Positions 44,201 through 54,095 of a stretch of DNA of 64,000 nucleotides are shown piece after piece (position 1 is the stretch's first letter; each line of letters opens with the position of its first letter). The stretch spans positions 88,501 through 152,500 of the forward strand of contig CAUYUJ010008102.1 in assembly GCA_963575745.1 (NCBI GenBank), given 5' to 3'. Position numbers and translations under genes: made by a program. The notes beneath the pieces were generated by a model that made no database searches, was not told the DNA's origin, and saw only the letters and a list, made by a program, of their open reading frames with translations. Source of the DNA: Prorocentrum cordatum. Lineage: Eukaryota > Sar > Dinophyceae > Prorocentrales > Prorocentraceae.

Positions 44201-45000
44201 TAAGCCAGGTGGGCGTGTGGGTAACTTGATCGATACACGATCAAGTTTACGAGCATAGCATGGAGTTGTCAATCCATTGCTGTATACATCAGAAGGTGCA
44301 CAAATACCATTTCCATAGTAGTGTTTTGTATCCTGAACGCTGTCCTCGGCATATTGTCCCAGTACTGCACTGCCAATTTTGGACCAATCGCTGTGAATCA
44401 TCATCCACTCCGTCTTCAATGTCATCGTCGTAAGTCCCATTGGCGGGCACTTGCGGTGCCCTCCTGGGATCACTGCTTTCAAATGATCATGTAAACCACG
44501 AACACTTTCTTGCACAGACGAGTTACGAGTGAAGAGGCTGGAAATCATGCACATAGCCCTCATGAAAGACAGCCATGGTGTAGCCGTAAACGTGCTGCAC
44601 TCGCAGTTGGCGTCGCCGCCGACTGATCCACCAGTTTCGCTGATCCAACTCTTGACGTCGGCGGACGCAGAGCGGGCAATTTCTCGAATAGTGGATTCGT
44701 CGGGTGCGCGGATATCAAAATCTGCACTATGATCAGCGCGCCGTTGATGTATGTGTATATATATATATATCCATCATCAGGATCGCGAGGACGACCAGTT
44801 TGAGCGTGGTACGTGAAGCCCACGCGGTCGTCCTCCTTGGCGTTCGGGTCGTACTCAGCGTCGCAGCCGATGGGCCAGCCGATGAGGTGGAGCGGCTGTG
44901 CCTGATCCATCTCGTGGATGGGGGTATCGGGATTAGAAGCGATCTCACTTATTTTCGCCTCGCACACGGCGAACAGGATGCCTGTAAGCTTTGTAGCTCG
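41081..45000 (-). CDS. Large extra ORF of the copia element, N-terminal segment, unknown function
   Basis: A 1160-codon minus-strand frame (41081-44563) extends upstream in frame past its first Met to about 44745. There an (AT)n microsatellite (about 44757-44771) shifts the reading, and the same protein seems to continue in the frame of 44560-45210 (ILFAVCEAKISEIASNPDTP, about 44980). It is rich in Trp, His and Asp, has a Pro/Ala linker near 41720-41900, and has no motif I recognise. At its 3' end an A6 run (about 41145) shifts the frame into the Tpt1-like segment. It sits after RNase H, where plain copia elements have only a short untranslated region. Confidence 0.65.
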
Positions 45001-45040
45001 AGTCGTAAAATTGCTGCGGCATGAACGCACAATGAGTGTC

Positions 45041-47542
45041 CTAGACTCTATCCTGTGGAGGTGAGGGAGGATGGCGGGGCTGTCTACCGTGCAGGGAACG
45101 TGCTCTCGAACGAGGTGTGCGCGAACCAGTAGCTGCAGCAGGTACACCAATGTGGTACATACATGCACATATGCCCTCGTGATTGGCTTGTCCAACGCAC
45201 TGCATTCCACATTCTGATCCTACCTCGCCCCATCTTTCTTTCTCTGTAAGTAATATTTTGCATACTTCCGGACATCCATCCAGTTTTGGAGGTTCTGCAA
45301 CATGAGGTAAACCGTCAGGCCTCCGAGGCCCCTTCAATGGTTTCCATGGTTTCTTTGGAGGACACTGTACCGGAGTAACGGGAAAGATGAGCGAGTGTTC
45401 CAAGAGGCCCCTCCAGAGGTCTGCTTTCTTTGGCTCGAAATGTTTGGTCATCATATCTGCAATCTGCTCTTTTGTACCTACGTATTTGAGCTCGATATGT
45501 TCGAGTTGGCATGTCTCGCATATCCAATCCAGGTTAATACGGTGAGTACGATGAAGATGACGAAGTGCTGGTGCACGCCCCTTTTGTACAAGTTTGATTA
45601 CGGCCTGGTTATCCTCGAGGACGATAAGACGCACTCTGGGGGAACTGATCTCCTGAGCTGGTTCTGGATCCACGTGCAATACGGTGCCCTCATGGGATAT
45701 CGTACGCCTCTTTGGAGGCGTAGGTAACTCCGTCTTTAGCGGTAGTTGCCTACGGCTAGGAGAAGATTCCCTTGTGGGGGGTGCCTTGCGAGGCGATGGC
45801 TTGCGCCTCTTTTTGGCGGCCAACGTCGGACACTTCGTCGTGTCGGCGCGCCCCTGGCAGCCAAGGCAAGTATTCTTCTCTTTGCATGTGTTGGCAATTC
45901 CCACCACGGCTTCCCAGAATGTGAGTAGTGGTAGTCCTTCCAGTCGTAGTGCTGAGTCAAGAGCAACGATCTCGGATTCTGTAGATGAATGCGATACAAC
46001 CGTTTGTTTCTTACACACAGCGCTGACCGGGAAGAACGTATTAGGTCCAACAAGTGCGGCGAAGACGCCGGTAGTGGACTTGGAGGATGTAATGCAATCG
46101 GCGAACGAGGCGTCAGTGAAGAGCATGATGGATAATCTGTCTGACGAATCGCCTATCCATCCGTGAAAACAATGTGTGCGCGTCGTTTTCATGTAGCATA
46201 TCAATCGATGTAGACGTTTATCACACGTGGTACTCCATTTGGTAATTTCTCTGGCTAGCATACATACTGGATGTAGAAGATCAAAACGACAGCAACGTGC
46301 CAGGTAGAGAATCTTCATCAGTACACTCGCCGCGTCCTGGCCAAGGGTGCCCTCGTCGGAGTAATCGGAGTCGGTGAAGGAGGTGTCCTCGATGCCAGGG
46401 GTTTCAGCGTCCGGTAGGTCATCGTATGTGACTGGTATGGATTCTGTTGTAGTAGATGGTTTATCGACCGATCTTACTGGGCTGGATGATCGTGGCCGTG
46501 CGTTGAGCACGCTAGTAGGTCTGGCGACCGACCCGGAGGATGCAGGCGATTTGGATCGCGAAGTCCTCGGCGAGTCGGATCGTTTCCGACGTGACCCAGG
46601 TCCCTGGGCGCGCTTGGAAGCGCATTCCAGGTACCGCTCAATGCACTGATCAGCAAAACCAAGCATATCATAGGGAATTCCACGAACTTGTTTGGCTGTG
46701 TTGTAATCTTTTTCACTGCGTACGGGCAACATAGGTCGTATGGTAGACATTCTTTTGTCGAAGATGTTCTGCGGTACATCGTATGCCTGTTGTCCACAGC
46801 AAAGATATTGCGAGTATGGAGTAGGTGGATCCAAGTCAATACCGCTTTTGCGGATATAATCCCAGCCAGCTTGTAGATTGTTGGCTGGTCCGGTTAATTT
46901 GAAATCGTCCACATACACTGAAAGTATCAGTCCCAGTTTGTTGTGTCTCCATACGCATTCCCATCCTGGAATAGGCTCGAAACCAACGCTTTCCAAGCAT
47001 GTGCGACACTTGCGTTCCCAAACGACCCCTGCAAGAGGGTGTCCGTATAGTGCCAATCGTAATCGGCACACTGGATTCTTGTAGTTTGACCATGATGCCG
47101 GTTGGCGCCACTTGAGTATGGTAATCCAAGTATCGACTGGATCGATTCGTCCGTCGCCATATAGTAATGCCTGCGTGTAGGCTCCAGGTGCATCACTTTG
47201 TTCTCCCGCATATTGTGGCAATAATGCAGTAGCATCACAAAGTTTGGAAGCCTCAATATGCGAAGCACTGGAAGCTGCGTCGGCGAATATGGCGGCCAAA
47301 CCAGTTTCATCTTTGCCTGTATTGCCCTGAACCACCACTCTGCCCTTAAATTTACGTAGATCAGGTGGAAGTTCTTCGTGTTTGACTGAAGATAGCTCCA
47401 AGATATTGAAGACATGAACTTTCGTCCCAGTGCGAATAGCTTGTGACTCAATATCAGCTTTTTCTGCAACAGTCTCCAACATCCACGTTTGTTTCTTTTC
47501 CAATCTCTCGTATTCTTTTCGTAGGGCTTCCTGTGCACGTGG
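45041..47542 (-). CDS. pol: Copia reverse transcriptase and RNase H
   Basis: The frame opens right after the TAA at 47543-47545. ALRKEYERLEKKQTW is the usual start of copia RT. LALYGHPLAGVVWE and the catalytic LSVYVDDFKLTG (about 46890-46925) follow. A Ser/Arg-rich insert is followed by RNase H: LFTDASFADC, STESEIVALDSALR, LEDNQAVIKLVQKG and the end motif ELKYVGTKEQIADMMTKHF. An internal Cys/Lys-rich insert (CKEKNTCLGCQGR) separates RNase H blocks. It is in the same frame as the upstream Gag-integrase ORF, so one stop codon alone separates them. The frame continues past RNase H by about 110 residues to 45041. Confidence 0.9.
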   Translation of the reverse strand, partial: PRAQEALRKEYERLEKKQTWMLETVAEKADIESQAIRTGTKVHVFNILELSSVKHEELPPDLRKFKGRVVVQGNTGKDETGLAAIFADAASSASHIEASKLCDATALLPQYAGEQSDAPGAYTQALLYGDGRIDPVDTWITILKWRQPASWSNYKNPVCRLRLALYGHPLAGVVWERKCRTCLESVGFEPIPGWECVWRHNKLGLILSVYVDDFKLTGPANNLQAGWDYIRKSGIDLDPPTPYSQYLCCGQQAYDVPQNIFDKRMSTIRPMLPVRSEKDYNTAKQVRGIPYDMLGFADQCIERYLECASKRAQGPGSRRKRSDSPRTSRSKSPASSGSVARPTSVLNARPRSSSPVRSVDKPSTTTESIPVTYDDLPDAETPGIEDTSFTDSDYSDEGTLGQDAASVLMKILYLARCCRFDLLHPVCMLAREITKWSTTCDKRLHRLICYMKTTRTHCFHGWIGDSSDRLSIMLFTDASFADCITSSKSTTGVFAALVGPNTFFPVSAVCKKQTVVSHSSTESEIVALDSALRLEGLPLLTFWEAVVGIANTCKEKNTCLGCQGRADTTKCPTLAAKKRRKPSPRKAPPTRESSPSRRQLPLKTELPTPPKRRTISHEGTVLHVDPEPAQEISSPRVRLIVLEDNQAVIKLVQKGRAPALRHLHRTHRINLDWICETCQLEHIELKYVGTKEQIADMMTKHFEPKKADLWRGLLEHSLIFPVTPVQCPPKKPWKPLKGPRRPDGLPHVAEPPKLDGCPEVCKILLTEKERWGEVGSECGMQCVGQANHEGICACMYHIGVPAAATGSRTPRSRARSLHGRQPRHPPSPPQDRV

Positions 47543-50500
47543 TTATGCGGCAACTTCTTTCTTACTCAGGTTTCTGGTAACTAAGGCCGGGCGTGCCCAC
47601 GAGGAATCTGGATTTTTGTCTCTGCGTGCTGGTGTATATGTCGTCTCACGTGGCATAGTGGGTATTGCTACCGACTGGGTGAACTGGCGTATAAGCGGGT
47701 TCAGGGTCCCAAAGTCGGTCCCCTCACTATCCACAAGTACCAAAGCACGTTCTTCTCCAGTGTGCTGTTGTGGGGTTTGGCGGTAGTACAGTACCGTAGT
47801 AATGTCACGTGGCCCACCAGGTAGTTTGGCATACAGTATCTCTTTGTTCGTCACGCCCTTGACGTTTTCGTCACGGATGACCGCGCCGTTGTCAGTGTCG
47901 TACGTAATCCTTCGTTCCACAATATTCCATGTGGGTCCGCCGGCTGCAGTGGTACGGAAATTGTTGACCTGTTTGTCCTGTCTTGTCCACACTCGAAGTG
48001 CAGCTCGGTCACGAATTTCACGAGCTCGTTTAACGTCTTCGGCGTACTCGATTTCTTTCTTCTGTTGTCCACGAGATAAGGTTTTCCAATGCTCTGGAAG
48101 AATGTGATCAGGACGCGTAGTAGTCTGTACACGTGTCTCGCGGCCACGGACCACCATTTTGCCATCTGGCGTTATCTTTGGAAACTCATAGAATCGAACC
48201 AGGCCGGTCCATGGCTCGCTCAACTTCCTGTGGTCGTTGGCGCTGACACCGCCCCAAACATCGGGAAAGTCACTTTCTCCTTCAAAAGTAGAAGTCGTCT
48301 TGAAATCTCGTGCCACGTCGAGTTGATCAACAGGTACAGGTATGTTCATGACGTCGTCCGTCGGGATGAACAATTTCTTGCGTGGAGTACGTATATGTCT
48401 GATGACGCAATATCCGCGCTGTTCCCAGTAGTCGGGCTCTGGCGCTGGTGCAGCAACTTCAGAAGCCGATGCGTAGATATCAGCGGCGTTGTATTCCGTT
48501 GTCATCATAGACGGGTCATCCCATTCTTTAGGGTAGGAAAGTGGAGGATCGGGCATTGGTTTGTCGCCCAAGGGGCGAGAAGTAGATGCCTTGACCTCAT
48601 CGTGTGCCTCAGGGTTGCGGTGTCGCAGGGTACCTTCTTTCACTGGGTAGGTGAAATTGCCATCAGGGATGATGATGTCTTTGACTCTGCGCACGTGACG
48701 CATTTCCCCATCGGGGTTCTTGGTGTATGTAGCCGTGTCCAAGACAAGATAGTCACCTGACCATCGTCCACCAGAGAGTAAATGGTAACCCATGAATAAC
48801 CCTTCCCGAGTATTTTCTTTGAACTTTGCAGTCTCGTTATTAATCTCGGGGTTGAGGCATTCCCAGAAGATCCGAGCACCGAATGGAATGCAGTGCCCGG
48901 GAAAACTTTCACCAACACGTATTTCATGAGCTGTCTTATCGACATGCGCCTCGCTGAGGGCAGCAACGCCCGTGAATGTATGCACAAAATTATGTCCACA
49001 GCAAAAGGCTTGCATGGCCTCTTTCCACCATTCATGTCCCAGACCAGACATATGTAACACAGCTCTCGTACCGAGAATGACAATCTTGACGATGCGCTCG
49101 ATCAATCCATTCGTTTGCGGACGATGCGGCGCACTCGTGTCGTGTCTCCATCCGAGTTGGCGGCAAGCCTTCTGAAGCTCTCCAGAATTGCCTGTATAGA
49201 TGTGCTTCACCTCATCGTTCGCGGCGATGAACTGTTGAAAGGATGCCTTTGTGGTAGCTGCGTCTTTGTGTAGTGCTGGGTAGGCCATGAAGATGCCAGC
49301 GTATCTATCCAGGACAACAAGTGCATACTTGTCGCCGCGCTTGTCTGCGGCATCGTCTTTGGCCAGGACGATATGGTCGGCAGTTAAAGCTTCCCCAAAC
49401 TGCTTCGGGACAAAAGCTTCGTAGGCTGCATCCTCGTCGGTGGGGTCTGCCGGTGGATGCGGTTTGCGCTGTCGTCGACACGGAGCATTCTGCGCCATCG
49501 TGCGAGAACAAATCTCACAGTCAGGGTGTTTTGGACTGTGGGTCATGTAATGCATCGGGTCAATCGGTTTCTTCTGTCTACTTGGAAGAACGCGGTCAGC
49601 GTCGTGGTGCACTAGTGTAAGTGTCTCCGTCGGAATGTCGGTATCTGCCTGAGCTGTATCTGCTAGCCCCCCGCATGTTAGAGGGGAACACTGCGTCTGA
49701 GACGTAGTCGAGTCGGTGGGTGTGTCCACGTTAGGCTCGTCTTTGTTTGTGTCGGGAGGTTCTTCGACCGTTGCGGTCCGTGCTCCTCCTCCCTCTCCGA
49801 CATGTAGTCTCTTCGGGCAGGTCCCTATGTGGGGCCGTAGCTCATCTGCAGTTGTTGACTGCTCTGTAGTTCTGCAGCACCAACAAATGTCGTTGCAGCG
49901 GGCGGACGAACGCTTGCGCTGACGACGTCGGGGTGCTGACGAAGTGCATAGACGTGGTGGTGGTATCAGTGTCAGGTCGTCGAGTCGCAATTCTGGAACT
50001 CTATTGTTGACTGGAATCTTATACCACTGGCCCCCCGGATCCTGAAGCAAGTAGCCCAGCTCAGGATCCCAGAGCTGCCGAAAGCCATCAACCTCGATCA
50101 ATTTCCCAACTGACAGTAAAGATGGACAGTCTGGCAGGGCAAGGGCTGAAGTATGTAAGCCAACCTCGGGTAGCCGTATGTCGTAGTGCTCGTTGACAGT
50201 ACGATCACCATTGGCGGTTTCCAGAATATGCTCTTCGCGAATAGATATGCGATCCGATTCGGTCTGCGTCAGTTCGTGTTTACCCTGAATATGATGCGCA
50301 GAACCACTGTCGAGAACCCAAGATCGTGTCAATGCAGCGGTCGAGCGTGGTGGGTCGACTTGCATCGTCGTTGTCTTCGTCTGGGCTGTCTTTGATGACT
50401 GCTTAACAGCGTCATCGAATCGTCGGGTCGCAATTGGCGTGGCCACCGACTCCTTGTTGTGTCGGTAGTCATATAGATCTTTGTACCACATCTGTGCCTC

Positions 50501-53500
50501 TTTTTGACATTCTCGTAGAGCGTCTGCACTTTGATCCCACCATCGTTGTGGTAACGGGTCTGGTACATTGACAATGTCACCCTCATTCGGCATCTCCTTC
50601 CACTTGTCCAATCTGGCCCTGCCAGATACGGTATGTAGGTAGTATTCCACATTACGTGTGTCGAAGCGTATCCGACGGCGTGTTTTGGTAGATGTCGTAG
50701 CGACCTTAGTGTTGGCCATGAGGGTCTTGTCGCGAATGACGTAACTGCAGTCGGAACGGCGTGAACGTCGATAGTTGGCAGGAGAACGTGCTCTGGTGTG
50801 GGGGGAACCACGGGACGAACCACGGCTCGGGGAACGTCTGCCACGTCCTTTGTCACTGCCATATGATCTATCACGGCCGCGTGGGCTGCCGCGTCCGCCG
50901 CCACGGTTGTCTCGTCCTCGGGAGGTAGATCTCGAAGATCTGTCGTATCGACTTGTCGATTGACTGCGGGAGTCTAGAGACCTCCTGGATGTTGAACGAG
51001 ATCGGTCGTTTTGGCGTCGGTTGTCACGTCCATGACGTGAGTCATTTGCGTAGCGGAACCCCCCGCGTTGTGAAGAACGTTGGCTTCCTGATCCGCGGGA
51101 TGGTGATCGGCCACGACTATCTTGACTGGGGGTCCGTGGTCGACTCGGGCTTCGCTCGGGAGTCTTCGCACCAGGTGTGAGATGTGCGTATCTGCATTTG
51201 TCGCCCTTGGGGCACTTGTTCTGTGCGAAGTCTTTACACTGTGCAACGTGTGGAAAATTGCACTTGTCGCCTCTGGCGCATGCGTTGCGCTTGGCGAACT
51301 CGAAGCAAAATTGTTTCGATGCTGGCTTCTTGTGATTCGCAGGAGTTGACACGCTGCGGCGGGAGTTGCCACCAGCCGTCGATGCTCTGGAAGATCGGTT
51401 GTTCTTCCAATCCCTGGAATATGTATGCAAAGCCTTGCGCCGTTCACCATTGCGACAATTGCCTTTCTTCCAGGCGGCGCACACATTGACTTGAAAACGT
51501 GTCTCATGTTCGTACCGTAACTTATTTTGGTTATTCTCCAATTGTTTGAGCTCCAGTACGTCCAGGGCGCGCTGTCGAAGCCAATCATCGGTTCGATTCG
51601 GGTCGCTGATCTTCATGCGCTGGTACTCGTACATGTCTTGTTTCATCCAGGCATGTCTTCGAATCTGTGCACGAAACAGAGATTCCAAGATCTTTGGGTC
51701 GGGTGCTTCTCGGCACTCCAATAGTAAAGCGTCCCAGTCAGTAATAAAACGTTGCAAATCTCCATCTCTCACCCTCAGTTCTTTAAGGCGCTCGAAGTCG
51801 TGCAGGTCGTCATCAACCTCTGTCACTTTGTAGGACTGTAGGATGTGCCAGTAGATCTGGCGTCCTTTGAGCATGCGTCCTGCTTTGTGCTCTCTGGTTT
51901 CGATGAGCCTGATTTGGTAGCGCAAGTCTGAGGATAAGATGTCGCTCAGAGCGGTCGCGAGTTTGCAGTCGATGCTCTCAAAGTCTCCACTGTCTTGTAA
52001 GTCCTCGAAGGTACACTCGGGCTGTTCGGCCACGCGTAGGAAGGCATATGCTTTGGATGGTCGCCCCGAGGCGGCCCCAAAGTTCTTCCGTACCTTTTGC
52101 TGCCACTCGAGCAGCTGCGTGATCTTAGGCAAGACAGGGACTCGGACGGTGTCTGACTCCTTGATAGGAGTTGTAGTATGGACCGAAACCGCAGAGAGTG
52201 GTTGTGAGGGTATCGGTACACCGTCAGTAGTTGGTTCTGTGCGCACAGGAGACACATGGCGTGTCTGTGCAGAAGCTGCCGCGGAGGCTGCTCCTGGTGA
52301 CGTACGTCGTTGTTGTCCTGCAGAAGCTTGCGGTGCTTCGGCGGACGCTGCCGTCGGCCTGTGCAGGTCGGTTGCAGGTCGAAGGTGGAGACTGGCGTCG
52401 TTGGTGTGGTCGATCAGCTGATTCGTCCAGCTCGTCATGTCTTCGTGTATTTGGGCCACCTTCTGGCGTGTGTACTCATCAGTATCCCGAGAACGTTGTG
52501 AGTACCGATCAAGTCGTTGCTCGTAGGCTCGGAGACGGGCGCCTTGTGCCTCCAGCTCGCTTTCCAGACGTGCGAGGAGCCCCTCGACACGTACTTCCTC
52601 AGTATCTCTTTCACGAATAACCTGGGAGAGCTCCAACTGCGCGTGGTCCGCCGCCTTCTCAACCTCCTGCAACCTGTCAGTGAGGCGGGCAAAATCGTAA
52701 ACCGTTGGAGGAGAATCCAGCTGGCCAGTCTGGGCTCGTCCGACACGCAACTCTGCCAGGGCTTCCTGTACACCAGGAAAACGCTGCTCGATTTCAGAGA
52801 TCCGGTTAGCGAGTGGCTGCACGACAGCGTTGGTCGCATCAAGCTTTTGAGTGGTGACCCTCTCAGTACGCTGCAACATGTCGATCAGGTTCGACGAGTT
52901 GGTGTGTGCTTCGTTGCGAAGCGTCGCCGTAGTGTGGTCTATGTGGGATCGAAGATCATTGATCTGAGACTGAACGTCGCCAAGGTCGGTGGCCTCGGCT
53001 GGTGTTGGTCGGTTGCGGAGCTGGTCGTGGATCTCATCGCGTAAGATCCTGACTGCTGAAACGCCTGTGTCGCGTACGAGCACAAGCTGTTGCTCCATCT
53101 GCGCAAGGTAGTTGCGCAGGTTTTCGACCATCGCCGTTCGTTCACCTGAGTGTGACACCTCACGATCAACCTGGCACTGCAGTTCACCTATGATGCGTCG
53201 ATCTTCGGCGATCCTGGAATCAATGATCCCTAAGGCGCCGTCAAGATCTTGGCGTATGGCTGCAGCATTGGCAGCGTTCGTCTGAACGCTCTGCAGTAGT
53301 CCAGAATATTCCCTGGACACGAAGGTTTCAACCTGGTCTCTGAGCTCAGCTATTTCACCTGCGGCGGACGTTTCCGCCAGCTGGTCGTCTGAGATGGAGA
53401 GGTGGGGAGCATAGGCTTCCCTCTGCCCCCTCTCTCGAGGAGTGCTTGGCCTCTGAGAGGCTGTACGCGGGCTCGAATGGGCCTGGGGCCCCACGACGGT

Positions 53501-53548
53501 TGCGCGCGGACGAGCTGCGGCTAGGGCCGTGTGTGTGCGGTGTCTCAT
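47543..53548 (-). CDS. gag-pol: Copia Gag, protease and integrase polyprotein
   Basis: The frame is 2001 codons. The N-terminal third is a predicted coiled coil. Two CCCH zinc fingers follow: C-x8-C-x5-C-x3-H in CFEFAKRNACARGDKCNFPH and C-x7-C-x5-C-x3-H in CKDFAQNKCPKGDKCRYAH (about 51310-51190, residues 745-790). A degenerate first finger lacks its third Cys. An RS-dipeptide-rich tract follows (about 51150-50750). The protease has WVLDSGSAHH. Integrase has HYMTHSPKHPDCEIC (zinc site), LTADHIVLAK (first Asp), YTGNSGEL where TDNGGE is expected, and QTNGLIER (Glu). The second catalytic Asp is thus Gly (codon 49190-49192). Another frame from ATG 53801 (MKEFHTPTFDPPSPPQSG) may be the true Gag start, joined by a frameshift near 53500. 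Confidence 0.92.
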   Translation of the reverse strand: MRHRTHTALAAARPRATVVGPQAHSSPRTASQRPSTPRERGQREAYAPHLSISDDQLAETSAAGEIAELRDQVETFVSREYSGLLQSVQTNAANAAAIRQDLDGALGIIDSRIAEDRRIIGELQCQVDREVSHSGERTAMVENLRNYLAQMEQQLVLVRDTGVSAVRILRDEIHDQLRNRPTPAEATDLGDVQSQINDLRSHIDHTTATLRNEAHTNSSNLIDMLQRTERVTTQKLDATNAVVQPLANRISEIEQRFPGVQEALAELRVGRAQTGQLDSPPTVYDFARLTDRLQEVEKAADHAQLELSQVIRERDTEEVRVEGLLARLESELEAQGARLRAYEQRLDRYSQRSRDTDEYTRQKVAQIHEDMTSWTNQLIDHTNDASLHLRPATDLHRPTAASAEAPQASAGQQRRTSPGAASAAASAQTRHVSPVRTEPTTDGVPIPSQPLSAVSVHTTTPIKESDTVRVPVLPKITQLLEWQQKVRKNFGAASGRPSKAYAFLRVAEQPECTFEDLQDSGDFESIDCKLATALSDILSSDLRYQIRLIETREHKAGRMLKGRQIYWHILQSYKVTEVDDDLHDFERLKELRVRDGDLQRFITDWDALLLECREAPDPKILESLFRAQIRRHAWMKQDMYEYQRMKISDPNRTDDWLRQRALDVLELKQLENNQNKLRYEHETRFQVNVCAAWKKGNCRNGERRKALHTYSRDWKNNRSSRASTAGGNSRRSVSTPANHKKPASKQFCFEFAKRNACARGDKCNFPHVAQCKDFAQNKCPKGDKCRYAHLTPGAKTPERSPSRPRTPSQDSRGRSPSRGSGSQRSSQRGGFRYANDSRHGRDNRRQNDRSRSTSRRSLDSRSQSTSRYDRSSRSTSRGRDNRGGGRGSPRGRDRSYGSDKGRGRRSPSRGSSRGSPHTRARSPANYRRSRRSDCSYVIRDKTLMANTKVATTSTKTRRRIRFDTRNVEYYLHTVSGRARLDKWKEMPNEGDIVNVPDPLPQRWWDQSADALRECQKEAQMWYKDLYDYRHNKESVATPIATRRFDDAVKQSSKTAQTKTTTMQVDPPRSTAALTRSWVLDSGSAHHIQGKHELTQTESDRISIREEHILETANGDRTVNEHYDIRLPEVGLHTSALALPDCPSLLSVGKLIEVDGFRQLWDPELGYLLQDPGGQWYKIPVNNRVPELRLDDLTLIPPPRLCTSSAPRRRQRKRSSARCNDICWCCRTTEQSTTADELRPHIGTCPKRLHVGEGGGARTATVEEPPDTNKDEPNVDTPTDSTTSQTQCSPLTCGGLADTAQADTDIPTETLTLVHHDADRVLPSRQKKPIDPMHYMTHSPKHPDCEICSRTMAQNAPCRRQRKPHPPADPTDEDAAYEAFVPKQFGEALTADHIVLAKDDAADKRGDKYALVVLDRYAGIFMAYPALHKDAATTKASFQQFIAANDEVKHIYTGNSGELQKACRQLGWRHDTSAPHRPQTNGLIERIVKIVILGTRAVLHMSGLGHEWWKEAMQAFCCGHNFVHTFTGVAALSEAHVDKTAHEIRVGESFPGHCIPFGARIFWECLNPEINNETAKFKENTREGLFMGYHLLSGGRWSGDYLVLDTATYTKNPDGEMRHVRRVKDIIIPDGNFTYPVKEGTLRHRNPEAHDEVKASTSRPLGDKPMPDPPLSYPKEWDDPSMMTTEYNAADIYASASEVAAPAPEPDYWEQRGYCVIRHIRTPRKKLFIPTDDVMNIPVPVDQLDVARDFKTTSTFEGESDFPDVWGGVSANDHRKLSEPWTGLVRFYEFPKITPDGKMVVRGRETRVQTTTRPDHILPEHWKTLSRGQQKKEIEYAEDVKRAREIRDRAALRVWTRQDKQVNNFRTTAAGGPTWNIVERRITYDTDNGAVIRDENVKGVTNKEILYAKLPGGPRDITTVLYYRQTPQQHTGEERALVLVDSEGTDFGTLNPLIRQFTQSVAIPTMPRETTYTPARRDKNPDSSWARPALVTRNLSKKEVAA

Positions 53549-54083
53549 CCGATGATACCTTGGGATACTGCGTCTGCGGCTGTGCCGCCACTGGTCTACT
53601 GAGCCCCTCGAAGGTGGCTACGTGCTCCGCAACGGGAGCGGTCGCAGGGCTGGGGGTACCAGCACCTGAGGTCCATCGGCGGTTAGCGCGAAAGCGCCCT
53701 GGAGTATCAGGACCAGTGAGGCTTTCGCCTGACGCAGTTGGGATTGCTCCCGACTGAGGAGGAGATGGGGGATCGAAGGTAGGCGTGTGGAACTCCTTCA
53801 TTATTGTTCCTTCTCCTTCTCCTGCCCCCCCGCGGGCGGCGCTGCGGTGAAGTTCAGCAGCTAGCCGCGCCTCGGGTCCGTCGGAGCTGGGGGGGGGGGG
53901 GGGTACCTGGGACACCAACACAGTCCGCACTAAGGCTCTCCAACTCATCACCGAGCCGTCGCGCCGTCGGAGAGCTCGGACGCGAGGCCCCGATGGACCC
54001 CTTACGGCGCATGCGCCGCTTGGGTTCCATCGAGGCCGCGCGCGAGGTCGCGACGCGGGGTTCGATGAACGGTGGGCTTTAAA

Positions 54084-54095
54084 GGGCTGATAACC
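54084..54095 (-). promoter_or_regulatory. Candidate primer-binding site
   Basis: On the minus strand GGTTATCAGCCC directly follows the 5' LTR. It resembles the GGTATCAGAG core used by copia elements with initiator-Met tRNA, but with an extra T and differences at the end. The tRNA is not certain. Confidence 0.5.
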
